In this document: in pieces, positions 54,276 through 63,931 of the stretch
Numbering within the stretch: the first letter of the stretch is position 1
How the letters are laid out: the number at the start of each line of letters is the position of its first letter
DNA from: an uncultured Sinobacteraceae bacterium
GTDB taxonomy: Bacteria > Pseudomonadota > Gammaproteobacteria > Nevskiales > Nevskiaceae
Assembly (NCBI GenBank): GCA_903822975.1
Contig: CAIJRD010000017.1
Location: 1-64,000, forward strand
DNA: 64,000 bases
Direction: 5' to 3'
Made by a program: the position numbers and the translations under genes
The notes under the pieces: generated by a model
The model's input: only the letters and a program-made list of their open reading frames with translations
Database searches by the model: none
What the model was told of the DNA's origin: nothing

Positions 54276-54414
54276 GGTGGAAACAGGCCAGTCTGGGTAG
54301 ACTCAAGATTCAAATTTCAGGGCTCGCGACGGTGAGATTGCCATCGCAGGGCGCCAATATTAGGCGGTTCAGGTTTTTCCGGCGGGCGTGAGTCACCGGA
54401 TTGGGGATGCAAAA

Positions 54415-55035
54415 ATGAAGCAGTGGACTGCTGTGATCGTGATGCTGACCTCGTTTGTCGGGGCCCAGGCACACGCGCTCGATTGCAGCCAGAGCCTGCT
54501 CAATCACGACGAAAAGCGTCTGCTCGGCGGCAGCGAAAACCTCTGCCAAAGCTACGCCGGCAACGTCATCCTGGTGGTCAACACCGCCAGCCACTGCGGC
54601 TACACGCCGCAATACGAAGGTCTCGAAAAGCTCTATCGCAACAATCGCGGCAAGGGCTTCGTGATCCTCGGCTTCCCGTCCAACGAGTTCCTGCAGGAAT
54701 GGGACGAAGAGCAGGACATCGCCAAATTCTGCAGCGCCAACTACGGCGTCAGCTTTCCGATGTACGGCAAGACCAAGGTCTTGGGGAACGACGCCGATCC
54801 GTTCTACAAGGATCTGCGGGCAGCGACAGGTGAGCGGCCGACCTGGAATTTCAACAAGTATCTGATCGGCCGCGATGGCCATGTCATCGCGCACTACGGC
54901 GCCGATGTGAAGCCCGACAGCCCCTTGCTGCTCGATGCGATCAACGCCGAACTGGCGAAGACCGTGGAAGGCGCACCGCCTGCCGGCAGCGCGGCTTCGC
55001 CACCCCCAGGCACGGCGCCGCTACCGAATCCATAG
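54415..55035 (+). CDS. Exported glutathione-peroxidase-family protein
   Basis: A 206-residue GPx-family thiol peroxidase with a leader (MKQWTAVIVMLTSFVGAQAHA), so periplasmic, unlike the common cytosolic form. The peroxidatic residue is Cys61 (VNTASHCGYTPQYEGLEKLY), not selenocysteine. The Gln/Trp parts are FPSNEFLQEWDEEQDIAKFC (with a likely resolving Cys) and WNFNKYLIGRDG. The tail is Pro/Ala/Gly-rich (APPAGSAASPPPGTAPLPNP). ATG 54415 was chosen to keep the leader. It probably reduces lipid or hydrogen peroxides with thioredoxin-like donors. Confidence 0.92.
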   Translation: MKQWTAVIVMLTSFVGAQAHALDCSQSLLNHDEKRLLGGSENLCQSYAGNVILVVNTASHCGYTPQYEGLEKLYRNNRGKGFVILGFPSNEFLQEWDEEQDIAKFCSANYGVSFPMYGKTKVLGNDADPFYKDLRAATGERPTWNFNKYLIGRDGHVIAHYGADVKPDSPLLLDAINAELAKTVEGAPPAGSAASPPPGTAPLPNP

Positions 55036-55216
55036 CGCGTCGGCGTAGCGGAACGCCAAACCAGACACCTGGCGCAATCGCCCGGGCAGCTGGTGGTGCC
55101 GCTATCGGCACAGGTGTTTCGGGTGACGCATGCCAGCGACTTGCATCGGCGCTCCGCCGCGTACACCGCTGCACATTTCTCCACCAGTCTCCACCAGCGT
55201 TCTATTGGTGCCGCGC

Positions 55217-56032
55217 TTAGCGCTCGCGCGGCCGGCGCGGCTTGGCGGTCTTTTTGGAATTGACTCCGAGGCTGGCGGACTTAACGCGCGTGCTTGTGCT
55301 CGTGCGTTTCTGCGCAGCCGCGCTGACTGTCTTGCGCGCGGACTTGTTTGATTTCGACGCTGGCGGCTTGCCGCGCCGCGGTTCTTCACTGCTGCCGGCG
55401 GCCGGCGTTTTCGCGCGATAAGCACACAGATCGACAATCGCGCAGCGCCAGCATTCCGGTGTGCGTGCCTTGCAGACGTAGCGGCCATGCAGGATCAGCC
55501 AGTGATGCGCGTTGAGCAGGAATTCCGTCGGTGTGACTTTTTCCAGCCGCGCCGCCACCTTATCGGCCGTCTTCGCCGGCGCGAGGCCGGTGCGGTTGGC
55601 GATGCGGAAGATATGCGTATCGACCGCGATGGTCGGTTCGCCGAAGGCGACGTTCAGCACCACGCTGGCAGTCTTACTGCCGACACCCGGCAGTGCCTCC
55701 AGCGCCGCACGATCATGCGGCACTTCGCCGCCGTGACGCTCGAGCAATAGCCGACACAGCGCGATGACGTTCTTCGCCTTGGTCTGATACAGCCCGATGG
55801 TCTTGATGTAGCCGCGCAGACCTTCCTCGCCGAGCGCGAGGATTTTCTCCGGCGTGTTGGCGATCGGGTAAAGCTTGGCCGTGGCCTTGTTGACGCCGAC
55901 ATCGGTCGCCTGCGCCGACAGCACCACCGCGACCAGCAGTTCAAACGGATTCGAGTACTGCAGTTCGCTGCGCGGATTTGGATTCGCCAGCGACAGGCGT
56001 CGATACAGTTCGTGGCGTTGCGTGCTGTTCAT
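55217..56032 (-). CDS. nth: Endonuclease III with basic C-terminal extension
   Basis: A 271-residue DNA glycosylase/AP lyase for oxidised pyrimidines. Helix-hairpin-helix LPGVGSKTASVVLN with catalytic Lys, catalytic Asp in TIAVDTHIFRIANRTG, and the [4Fe-4S] loop CKARTPECWRCAIVDLC (C-x6-C-x2-C-x5-C). Escherichia Nth has about 211 residues; here a tail of about 55 residues rich in Lys, Arg, Ser, Ala follows (GKPPASKSNKSARKTVSAAA...KKTAKPRRPRER). It could add non-specific DNA binding. It starts ten bases after the RnfB-like gene's stop. Confidence 0.95.
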   Translation of the reverse strand: MNSTQRHELYRRLSLANPNPRSELQYSNPFELLVAVVLSAQATDVGVNKATAKLYPIANTPEKILALGEEGLRGYIKTIGLYQTKAKNVIALCRLLLERHGGEVPHDRAALEALPGVGSKTASVVLNVAFGEPTIAVDTHIFRIANRTGLAPAKTADKVAARLEKVTPTEFLLNAHHWLILHGRYVCKARTPECWRCAIVDLCAYRAKTPAAGSSEEPRRGKPPASKSNKSARKTVSAAAQKRTSTSTRVKSASLGVNSKKTAKPRRPRER

Positions 56033-56042
56033 GCGGGTTCTT

Positions 56043-56768
56043 TTATGAAGATGTCGGCGGGCTGCGACGCGCCCGTGCACGCGCGATCGCCGCAGCGATG
56101 TCGACGTTGGCCGCCTGCGATTGCAGGGCTGCACTGCGCCGCTGCTGACGCTGTTGATCGAGCAGCAGGCGATCGTCGGCGAGCCGTATGCTGCGCGCGC
56201 GATGCAGCTCGCGCCAGCGCGGCGCCATCGCCGCCGGACTCGGCAACGTGGCTGCGCGAACCGGTAGCGAAATGCAGTCGGTGGGGCACACCGGCAGGCA
56301 CAGTTCGCAGCCGCTGCAATCCGCCGCGATCACCGTGTGCATCAAGCCGGGTGCACCGACGATCGCATCGACCGGGCACACCAGCACGCACTTGAAGCAG
56401 CCAATGCACAGCGGCTCGTCGATCAGCGCAACCACCGCCTGCGCAGGTTCTGCGCCACGTGCCGGATCGAGCGGCATAGGTTGGCGATGGAGCAGCCCGG
56501 CGAGTCCTTCGATGGTGGCCGTGCCGCCGGGCGGGCACTGATTGATCTCGGCGCGGCCGGCGGCAATGGCCGTGGCATACGGCCGGCAGCCGTCATAACC
56601 GCAACGCGCGCACTGGGTCTGTGGCAGTCGGCTGTCGATCGCCTCGATCAGGTCGAGATCGGCGTGCGCGCCGCGATCCAAATCGTCGGCCGAGGTGCAG
56701 CTGCTCTGATCAAGCGACGCGATGTTCGGCGGTTGCGCGCTCGTCGGATCGTCTGTCTGCGGTTTCAT
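56043..56768 (-). CDS. RnfB-like iron-sulfur protein without membrane anchor
   Basis: A 241-residue protein. It has the RnfB Fe-S domain (Cys53, Cys56, Cys61, Cys78: QTQCARCGYDGC...NQCPPGG) and two [4Fe-4S] ferredoxin motifs (CIGCFKCVLVCPVDAI and CSGCELCLPVCPTDCI). The N-terminal membrane helix of true RnfB is absent; instead there is a polar 40-residue stretch. The C-terminal 70 residues are basic and helical. No rnfACDGE genes are near. The arrangement with nth is known in Xanthomonas-type genomes, where the gene is annotated RnfB-like. It may deliver electrons to an unknown partner, perhaps for Fe-S maintenance (inference). Confidence 0.87.
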   Translation of the reverse strand: MKPQTDDPTSAQPPNIASLDQSSCTSADDLDRGAHADLDLIEAIDSRLPQTQCARCGYDGCRPYATAIAAGRAEINQCPPGGTATIEGLAGLLHRQPMPLDPARGAEPAQAVVALIDEPLCIGCFKCVLVCPVDAIVGAPGLMHTVIAADCSGCELCLPVCPTDCISLPVRAATLPSPAAMAPRWRELHRARSIRLADDRLLLDQQRQQRRSAALQSQAANVDIAAAIARARARRSPPTSS

Positions 56769-56863
56769 GTCCGCGCCCGATCGTTCGCGTCTACACGTGC
56801 GTCAGCGCGCGTGCCGCGTGCCGCGCGATGACGCGCGCGCATCGAACACTGACCGCGCAAGCT

Positions 56864-58972
56864 TCACTTGACGCGCATGCCCGGCTCGGCACCGGCGTCG
56901 GGTGCAAGCAGGAACGGCTTGCCATCGCCATGGCTCGCCGCCAGCACCATGCCCTCGGACAAACCGAAGCGCATCTTGCGCGGCGCCAGATTGGCAACAA
57001 CCACGGTGAGACGTCCGATCAGCGATTCAGGCGGATACTGCGACTTGATGCCGGCAAACACCGTGCGCTTGCCAAGCTCGCCGACATCGAGCGTCAGCTT
57101 CAGCAACTTGTCGGCACCCTCAACGCTCTCGGCGTTGTCGATGCGCGCGATGCGCAATTCGATTTTGGCGAAGTCGTCGATTGAGGCAGTGGTGCTGGCG
57201 GATGCTGCGAGGTCCGAAGCCGCTGCGGGTTTCTCGGTCGCCTTTGCTGCCTGACTCGGCTTCGCCGCCGCGCCTGCCGTTGTCGGCGCCGTCGCATTCG
57301 AGGCGGTGCTCGCCGCCGCGCTGGGCGCCAGATCCTCTTTCGATTCGTTGACCATGTTCGCAATCATTCCTGCGTCGAGCCGCGTCAGTAGCGGCTGGTA
57401 GGGTTTAATGACGTGATCCAGCAGTGGCGCGGCCGCATCGGACCAACGCAGCGGTGTCACTGCAAGAAACGCTTCGGCACGTGTCGCCAGCGTCGGCAGC
57501 ACTGGTTTCAGATAGATCGTCAGCAGCCGGAACACGTTGAGGAAGGTAGTGCACACGCGCTGCAGCTCGTCACGGCGCGCTGCGTCTTTCGCCAGAACCC
57601 AGGGTGCGACTTTCTGAATGGCCTCGTTGGCCTCGTCGGCCAAGCCCATCGTGATGCGCAGCGCGGCGGCAAAATCGCGCCGTTCGTAGAGCGCTGCTAT
57701 TTCGGTAGCGCGTCCGCCAAGTCGCTCGACCAAGGCAGTGTCGCTGAGCTCGGCGCCTAGCCGCCCGTCGAACTGCTTCTCGATGAAGCCGGCGCAGCGG
57801 CTGGCGATGTTGACGTACTTGCCGACCAGATCGCTGTTGACGCGCGCGACGAAGTCTTCCAGGTTGAGATCGAGATCGTCGACGCCGCTTGAGAGCTTTG
57901 CCGCGAAGTAATAGCGCAGACACTCCGGGTTCAGGTGCTTGAGGTAAGTCTCGGCGCGGATGAACGTCCCGCGCGACTTGCTCATCTTCGCGCCGTCCAC
58001 GGTCAGGTAGCCGTTCACCGACAGGCCGGTGGGTGTGCGCAGTCCGGCGCCATGCAGCATTGCCGGCCAGAACAGGCCGTGGAAGTTGACGATGTCCTTG
58101 CCGATGAAATGCCACATCTCGGTTTTGGAATCCGCGCCGATGAACGCATCGAGTTTCGTCGCGTCGCCCTGCAGGTACGACAGCAGGCTGGCGAAGTAGC
58201 CGATCGGCGCGTCCAGCCAGACGTAGAAATACTTGCCCGGCGCGTCCGGAATTTCAAAGCCGAAATAGGGCGCGTCGCGCGAGATGTCCCAGTCCTTCAA
58301 GCCGGCGCTGGTCCATTCTTTCAGCTTGGCTTTGACGCCGCCGTTGATGTCGGCCGCGGCAAGCCAGGCTTCCACCGCCGGCTGCAATTGCGACAGCGCG
58401 AAGAAGTAGTGCTCGGACGGCTTCCACTCGGGCGCTGCACCGGAGAGCACCGAGAACGGATTCTTCAATTCGCGCGGCGAATAGGTAGCGCCGCAGTTCT
58501 CGCAGTTATCGCCGTACTGATCGGCCGTAGCGCAATTCGGACACACGCCCTTGATGTAGCGATCCGGCAGGAACATGCCCTTGACCGGGTCGTAGGCCTG
58601 TTCGATGTCGCGCTGGACGATGTGGCCTGCGTCCTTCAGCGCGCGGTAGATGCGCTCCGACAGCACGCGGTTTTCCTGCGAGTGCGTCGAATGATAGTGA
58701 TCGAAGGCAACGCCGAAGCCGGCGAAGTCGCGCACGTGATCCTCGCGGATCTTGGCGATGAACGCTTCCGGTGTTACGCCGGCTTTCTCGGCGGCCAGCA
58801 TGATCGGTGTGCCGTGGGCGTCGTCGGCGCAGACATAGGTCACGTCGTTGCCACACATGCGCTGGAAGCGCACCCAGATGTCGGCCTGGATGTAGCCCAC
58901 CAGATGGCCGAGATGGATCGGGCCGTTGGCGTAGGGCAGGGCGTTGGTGACGAGTAGCGAACGCTGGGTCAT
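56864..58972 (-). CDS. metG: Methionyl-tRNA synthetase
   Basis: A 702-residue class I synthetase. HIGH motif as HLGH (20-23), zinc knuckle Cys ([17 protein letters not shown], about 145-161), KMSKS as KMSKSRGT (about 328), anticodon-binding domain, and a C-terminal EMAP/Trbp111 tRNA-binding domain ([31 protein letters not shown]...SEGMVLAAS). An Ala/Thr/Lys-rich linker of about 55 residues joins the last two domains. ATG 58972 ([20 protein letters not shown]) is the family start. Confidence 0.98.
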   Translation of the reverse strand: MTQRSLLVTNALPYANGPIHLGHLVGYIQADIWVRFQRMCGNDVTYVCADDAHGTPIMLAAEKAGVTPEAFIAKIREDHVRDFAGFGVAFDHYHSTHSQENRVLSERIYRALKDAGHIVQRDIEQAYDPVKGMFLPDRYIKGVCPNCATADQYGDNCENCGATYSPRELKNPFSVLSGAAPEWKPSEHYFFALSQLQPAVEAWLAAADINGGVKAKLKEWTSAGLKDWDISRDAPYFGFEIPDAPGKYFYVWLDAPIGYFASLLSYLQGDATKLDAFIGADSKTEMWHFIGKDIVNFHGLFWPAMLHGAGLRTPTGLSVNGYLTVDGAKMSKSRGTFIRAETYLKHLNPECLRYYFAAKLSSGVDDLDLNLEDFVARVNSDLVGKYVNIASRCAGFIEKQFDGRLGAELSDTALVERLGGRATEIAALYERRDFAAALRITMGLADEANEAIQKVAPWVLAKDAARRDELQRVCTTFLNVFRLLTIYLKPVLPTLATRAEAFLAVTPLRWSDAAAPLLDHVIKPYQPLLTRLDAGMIANMVNESKEDLAPSAAASTASNATAPTTAGAAAKPSQAAKATEKPAAASDLAASASTTASIDDFAKIELRIARIDNAESVEGADKLLKLTLDVGELGKRTVFAGIKSQYPPESLIGRLTVVVANLAPRKMRFGLSEGMVLAASHGDGKPFLLAPDAGAEPGMRVK

Positions 58973-59471
58973 GGTGGGCAAGCGGTGCGGCGTGAGGTTC
59001 GGCGCGACCTGGGCGCCAATCGGCTGAGTGCGGCCGATCGGGGCAAGTCGCAGCAAGCTGCGGCACGGCAACAGGCACGCAGGGCCGCCATTGTGCCGCA
59101 AGCGTGGCGAAGCTTGCGTGCGTCGCGGCGATTATGGCTGCCGCCCGCAAGTGGTCGGACTGTTCGCCGCCAGCGCGTGCGCCGGCCTGGCAGGCGCTGG
59201 TGTTGCGGCTGTGTTTGCCAGACGCCGGGGCTTGGCGCGAGCGCGGGCGAATCACGCGCGTTCAGCGCCGGATCGAACCGTCGGCGGCCGGTTCATCGCC
59301 GCCATGCCTGCAGACGTACCGGCGGCAAGCTCGGTTGACGCCGTTCTGCCTATGATGGCGCGGTGCCGGCGCGCGCGGGCCCGGCACGGTTCAAAGTCTG
59401 ACGCGCGCGAACTTTCGCAGACGCACGAAGTCGGCTAACCGTACCGATAAAAACATGAGAAGGAAGATCCG
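58973..59471. other. Divergent intergenic region metG / aldehyde dehydrogenase, no gene seen
   Basis: About 500 bases. Only composition-driven frames are visible on either strand. It should carry promoters for metG and for the aldehyde dehydrogenase pair. AAGGAAG lies just before the dehydrogenase ATG. Confidence 0.45.
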
Positions 59472-60917
59472 ATGAGCCAGCCCCGATTCGAGTTGATGGT
59501 CAAAGGCGCAAAAAGCGCCGCTGCCGATTTCACCGTTGAAACGCCGTTCGATCGTTCAGCAATCGCCACCGTTGCCACGGCCGACGCCGGCGTGGTGAGC
59601 CATGCGCTGAATCAGGCGCATCAGCTGTATCGCAACCGCGACGCCTGGCTGCCGCTGGCGCAACGCATCGAGATCCTCAACGGTGCGGCGAACCTGATGC
59701 ACGCGCGCGCCGAGACCTTGGCGGTGGAGGCTGCGCGTGAAGGCGGCAAGCCGCTGATCGATTCGAAGGTCGAGATCGCACGCGCGATCGACAGTCTGCG
59801 TTGCGCGGTCGATGCGCTGCGCACCGATCAGGGCGAAGTGATTCCGATGCGGCTCAACAAGGCTTCAGGCGAGCGCCTGGCGTTTACGCAGACCGAGCCG
59901 ATCGGCGTGGTGGTTGCCGTCAGCGCGTTCAATCATCCAGTCAACCTGATCACGCATCAGGTCGGCCCGGCGATTGCGGCCGGCTGTCCGGTGATCGTCA
60001 AGCCGGCGCGGGCGACGCCGACCTCGTGCTTCCGCGTGGTCGAAATCCTGCGCGAGGCGGGCTTGCCGGACGAATGGTGCTCGGCGCTGGTGCCGGAGAA
60101 CAACGAGCTGACCACCAAGCTGGTGACCGATCCGCGCGTCGCCTTCCTGAGTTTCATCGGTAGCGCCAAGGTTGGCTGGTCGCTGCGTAGCCAACTGGCG
60201 CCAGGCACGCGTTGCGCGCTGGAGCATGGCGGCGTCGCACCGGTGATCGTGGCCGAGGACGCCGATTTCGATAAAGCGATTCCGGCGCTGGTGAAGGGCG
60301 GTTACTACCACGCCGGCCAGGTCTGCGTTTCGGTGCAGCGGGTCTATGTGGCGAAACCGATCCTGGCCAAGTTCGTCGAGCAGTTCACCGCCGCGGTGGC
60401 GAAACTGAAAGTGGGGAATGCCATCCTCGCCGATACCGAAGTCGGTGCGCTGATCACGCCGGACGAAGTCACGCGCGTCGGTAACTGGGTCGACGAGGCG
60501 GTCAAGGGCGGCGCCAAGCTCACCATCGGTGGCAAGACGATTTCGAAGACCACCTACGCACCAACCGTGCTGGTCGATCCACCTGCAAGCGCGAAAATCT
60601 CGACCGCCGAAGTGTTCGGGCCGGTGGTCTGCATCTATGGTTTCGACCATATCGACGATGCGATTGCATCCGCCAACAGTCTCGATGTGTCGTTCCAGGC
60701 CGCGGTGTTCACGCGCTCGATGGATACCGCACTGCGCTGCTACCAGCGGCTCGATGGCACCGCAGTGATGGTCAACGACCACACCGCATTCCGCGTGGAC
60801 TGGATGCCGTTCGCCGGCGCGCGCCATTCGGGTTACGGTGTCGGCGGTGTGCCATACACGCTGCACGACATGCAGATCCGCAAGATGCTGGTGCTCAAAT
60901 CGCCCGAACTGAAGTAG
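59472..60917 (+). CDS. Aldehyde dehydrogenase family protein
   Basis: A 481-residue NAD(P)-dependent aldehyde dehydrogenase. Cofactor region VVAVSAFNHPVNLITHQVGPAIAAGCPVIVKPA, general-base Glu in ALEHGGVAPVIV, catalytic Cys in YHAGQVCVSVQRVYV, and FGPVVCIYGF near the C-terminus. The QVCxSVQRV context is that of the succinate-semialdehyde/phosphonoacetaldehyde/lactaldehyde dehydrogenase side of the family. It is followed after 13 bases by an acetolactate-synthase-like gene. A decarboxylase followed by an aldehyde oxidation is a plausible joint path; the substrate is unknown. Confidence 0.93.
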   Translation: MSQPRFELMVKGAKSAAADFTVETPFDRSAIATVATADAGVVSHALNQAHQLYRNRDAWLPLAQRIEILNGAANLMHARAETLAVEAAREGGKPLIDSKVEIARAIDSLRCAVDALRTDQGEVIPMRLNKASGERLAFTQTEPIGVVVAVSAFNHPVNLITHQVGPAIAAGCPVIVKPARATPTSCFRVVEILREAGLPDEWCSALVPENNELTTKLVTDPRVAFLSFIGSAKVGWSLRSQLAPGTRCALEHGGVAPVIVAEDADFDKAIPALVKGGYYHAGQVCVSVQRVYVAKPILAKFVEQFTAAVAKLKVGNAILADTEVGALITPDEVTRVGNWVDEAVKGGAKLTIGGKTISKTTYAPTVLVDPPASAKISTAEVFGPVVCIYGFDHIDDAIASANSLDVSFQAAVFTRSMDTALRCYQRLDGTAVMVNDHTAFRVDWMPFAGARHSGYGVGGVPYTLHDMQIRKMLVLKSPELK

Positions 60918-60930
60918 GAGTGCAACGCAC

Positions 60931-62619
60931 ATGGACGACGCGAATGGCTTGAACGGTGGCGGCATCAAGGCCTCCGACCTGTTTGTACGCTGCCTCGAAG
61001 CCGAAGGCATCGATTACATCTTCGGCATTCCCGGCGAGGAGAACGCGGATCTGATGATCTCGCTGCTCGATTCGAAGATCCGCTTCATCCTGACGCGCCA
61101 TGAGCAGGCCGCCGCATTCATGGCGGATGTCTACGGCCGCCTCACCGGTCGCACCGGCGTGTGTCTGTCGACGCTCGGCCCCGGCGCGACCAATCTGGTA
61201 ACCGGCCTGGCCGATGCGAACATGGATCGCTCGCCGGTGGTCGCGATCATCGGTCAGGGTTCGACTGCGCGGCTGCACAAGGAAAGCCACCAGAACATGG
61301 ACGCGATCGCGATGATGCGTCCGATCTCGAAGTGGGCGCAGTCGGTGATCGATGCCGCGTCGATTCCGGAAATCGTGCGCAAGGCATTCAAGCTGGCAGC
61401 GACCGAAAAGCCCGGCGTGTGCGTGGTCGAATTGCCGGAAGATATCGCCAAGCATCACGTCGAAGGCGTGCCGATGAACGTCTACAAGACGCGTCGCGCG
61501 GCCGCCGACCACAAGGCGATCGAACAGGCCGTCACAGAGATCGTCGCGGCAAAAAATCCGGTGATCCTGGCCGGCAACGGCGCGCTGCGCAAACGTGCGG
61601 TGCAACAGTTGCGCAGGCTCTCGCACAAAGTCGGCATTCCGGTGTTCAACACCTTCATGGGCAAGGGTGCGTTGAAGCGCGAGGACCCGCACAACCTGTT
61701 CACCATCGGTCTGCAATCGAAGGACTACGCCAACTGGGCGATGGAGAAAGCCGATGTCGTCATCGTCGTCGGCTACGACCTGGTCGAGTACAGCCCGCGT
61801 TTCTGGAATGCGCATCGCGACAAGAAGATCATCCACATCGATTTCCTGCCGGCCGAAATCGATATGGATTACACCGTTGCCGTCGATGTCGTCGGCGACA
61901 TCGCGGATGCCTTGTGGCAGATCAACGTCGCCCTCGAACGCGATTACGACGAGCGACTGCCGCTGAACAAGATCGCGCACTGGCAGGAAACACGCGAGCG
62001 CATCATCGCCGACCACGCCAGCGAAAAGGACGACACCAGCTTTCCGTTGAAGCCGCAGAAAGTGCTGTGGGACGTGCGTGCCTTCATGGAAGCCTCCGAT
62101 GTGCTGCTGTCCGATGTCGGCGCGCACAAGCTCTGGATCGCGCGCTACTACCCCTGCGACGAGCCGAACACCTGCCTGATCTCGAACGGCTTCTGCTCGA
62201 TGGGCTTCGCGCTGCCCGGCGCCATCGGCGCCAAGCTCGCCTGTCCGGGCAAGCGCGTGATGGCGATCTGCGGCGACGCCGGCTTCTTGATGAACGTGCA
62301 GGATCTGGAAACCGCAGTGCGGCTCAAGCTCAACATCGTCATCATGGTCTGGATCGACGGCGACTACGGCCTGATCTCGTGGAAGCAGCAGAACGAATTC
62401 GGCAAGCACTTCGACATGCGCTTCGGCAATCCGGATTTCGAAAAGCTGGCCGACGCCTTCGGCTGCTGGGGCAAGACGCTGACGAATGCGGCGGAGTTGC
62501 CGGCGGTGCTGGCCGAGGCGCATGCGCAGCAGGGCCCGGCCATCATCGGGGTGCCGATCGATTACCGCGAGAACCTGAAGCTCACCGAACGGCTCGGGCA
62601 CATCACGATGGCGTCGTAA
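60931..62619 (+). CDS. Acetolactate-synthase-like thiamine-diphosphate enzyme
   Basis: A 562-residue ThDP enzyme of the acetolactate synthase/2-oxo-acid decarboxylase family. Catalytic Glu region FGIPGEENADLMISLLDSKIRFILTRHEQAAAFMADVYGRLTG, then STLGPGATNLVTGLADANMD. The central NAD/FAD-type domain contains NPVILAGNGALRKRAVQQLRRL. The ThDP-Mg site is CGDAGFLMNVQDLETAVRLKLNIVIMVWIDGDYG. There is no ilvN regulatory gene beside it and no other branched-chain gene, so biosynthetic acetolactate synthase is less likely than a catabolic or decarboxylating role with the adjacent dehydrogenase. Confidence 0.9.
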   Translation: MDDANGLNGGGIKASDLFVRCLEAEGIDYIFGIPGEENADLMISLLDSKIRFILTRHEQAAAFMADVYGRLTGRTGVCLSTLGPGATNLVTGLADANMDRSPVVAIIGQGSTARLHKESHQNMDAIAMMRPISKWAQSVIDAASIPEIVRKAFKLAATEKPGVCVVELPEDIAKHHVEGVPMNVYKTRRAAADHKAIEQAVTEIVAAKNPVILAGNGALRKRAVQQLRRLSHKVGIPVFNTFMGKGALKREDPHNLFTIGLQSKDYANWAMEKADVVIVVGYDLVEYSPRFWNAHRDKKIIHIDFLPAEIDMDYTVAVDVVGDIADALWQINVALERDYDERLPLNKIAHWQETRERIIADHASEKDDTSFPLKPQKVLWDVRAFMEASDVLLSDVGAHKLWIARYYPCDEPNTCLISNGFCSMGFALPGAIGAKLACPGKRVMAICGDAGFLMNVQDLETAVRLKLNIVIMVWIDGDYGLISWKQQNEFGKHFDMRFGNPDFEKLADAFGCWGKTLTNAAELPAVLAEAHAQQGPAIIGVPIDYRENLKLTERLGHITMAS

Positions 62620-62839
62620 TCGAGCGGCCATCGGCTCGTTACTTGGGCGCAAGCCGGCGCCCGGGCGGCGCGCCGGTCGATGCGATTGCCGATGCATCCC
62701 TTGCACATGGTCGAATGCGAACGATCGAATGCGAATAATTGAATGCAAATGATCGCTTGCATCTCGCTCGCTGGCTGCAAGGATCATCACGCGGCGGGCC
62801 GGTGCTAGACTTTCGCCCCCTCGACCATGCCGGGTTTCG

Positions 62840-63931
62840 ATGTCCTCGTCCGCCGCCGTTCTCGCCGCACTCTCAAGCTTTGTCGAACCCCTGATCGGCA
62901 GCGATCTCGCAGGCGCCGGCGTGCCGATCGAAGTCGATACAAACGCCAGGCGCGCGACGCTGACGTTTGGCTTCCACCTCGGCGATTACCGCGCCGAGCT
63001 TCTGGCAGCCCTGCAGCAGCATCTCGCCGCCGTGCTTCCCGGCGCGAACGTGGCAGCCAACATCGCCATCGAGCTGCGCACGCAGGTCAGCGCGCAGGCC
63101 GTGCAGAAAAATCTGCAGCCCTTGCCGGGCGTCAAAAATATTTTGGCGGTGGCCTCGGGCAAGGGCGGTGTCGGCAAGTCCACCACTTCGGTGAACCTGG
63201 CCTTGGCGCTGCAGGCGGATGGTGCCCGCGTCGGCCTGCTCGACGCCGATGTCTACGGTCCGAGCCAGCCGCTGATGCTCGGCAGCAAGGAACGGCCGAC
63301 CTCGCCGGATGGCAAGCGCATGCGGCCGATTCTCGCGCACGGTCTGCAGGCGATGTCGATCGGCTTCCTGATGGATTCGGATTCGCAGCCGGCGATCTGG
63401 CGCGGACCGATGGCAACGCAGGCGCTGTGGCAGTTGCTGACGGAAACGATGTGGGACGATCTCGACTACCTGGTGGTCGATCTGCCGCCGGGTACCGGCG
63501 ATATCCAGCTGTCGCTGTCGCAGAAATTTCCGGTTGCGGGCAGCGTCATCGTCACCACGCCGCAGGACATCGCGCTGCTGGATGCGCGCAAGGGTCTGGA
63601 GATGTTTCGCAAGGTCGGCATTCCGGTGCTCGGCGTGATCGAAAACATGAGCACGCACATCTGCTCGAACTGCGGCCACGAGGAAGCGGTGTTCGGCAGC
63701 GGCGGCGGTGATCGGCTGGCGCACGATGCCGGCACCGAGCTGCTCGGCAGCCTGCCGCTCGATATCCGCATCCGCCAGCAAGCAGATTCCGGTACGCCGA
63801 CGGTCGCTGCCGATCCGGGCGGAGCGCTGGCGCAGCGCTATCGCCAGATCGCGCGCCTTGCCGCGGCACGTCTGGCCTATGGCGCCGCCGCCAAACTGAG
63901 CTTCCCGACCATCAGCTCGGTCGACGACTGA
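62840..63931 (+). CDS. apbC: Mrp/NBP35 family iron-sulfur carrier ATPase
   Basis: A 363-residue Mrp/ApbC protein that loads [4Fe-4S] clusters onto targets. N-terminal MIP18-like domain (about 1-95), P-loop ASGKGGVGKSTTSVNLALAL (deviant Walker A, about 105-115), switch regions DADVYGPSQPLML and VVDLPPGTGDIQLSL, and the cluster-binding CSNC (about 274). In relatives, apbC is next to and divergent from metG; here a two-gene dehydrogenase/ThDP unit lies between them. The ATG at 62840 is chosen; no clear Shine-Dalgarno sequence. Confidence 0.95.
   Translation: MSSSAAVLAALSSFVEPLIGSDLAGAGVPIEVDTNARRATLTFGFHLGDYRAELLAALQQHLAAVLPGANVAANIAIELRTQVSAQAVQKNLQPLPGVKNILAVASGKGGVGKSTTSVNLALALQADGARVGLLDADVYGPSQPLMLGSKERPTSPDGKRMRPILAHGLQAMSIGFLMDSDSQPAIWRGPMATQALWQLLTETMWDDLDYLVVDLPPGTGDIQLSLSQKFPVAGSVIVTTPQDIALLDARKGLEMFRKVGIPVLGVIENMSTHICSNCGHEEAVFGSGGGDRLAHDAGTELLGSLPLDIRIRQQADSGTPTVAADPGGALAQRYRQIARLAAARLAYGAAAKLSFPTISSVDD

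Noticed and set aside
54415..55035. Selenocysteine-containing glutathione peroxidase
   Set aside because: The active-site codon is TGC (Cys), with no in-frame TGA.
56043..56768. Part of a complete Rnf electron-transport operon
   Set aside because: Neighbours are nth and metG; no membrane Rnf subunits in the window and no membrane helix in this protein.
60895..62790. Long open frame (631 codons) antisense to the ThDP enzyme
   Set aside because: A shadow of the real gene; Arg/His/Val-rich translation without family resemblance.
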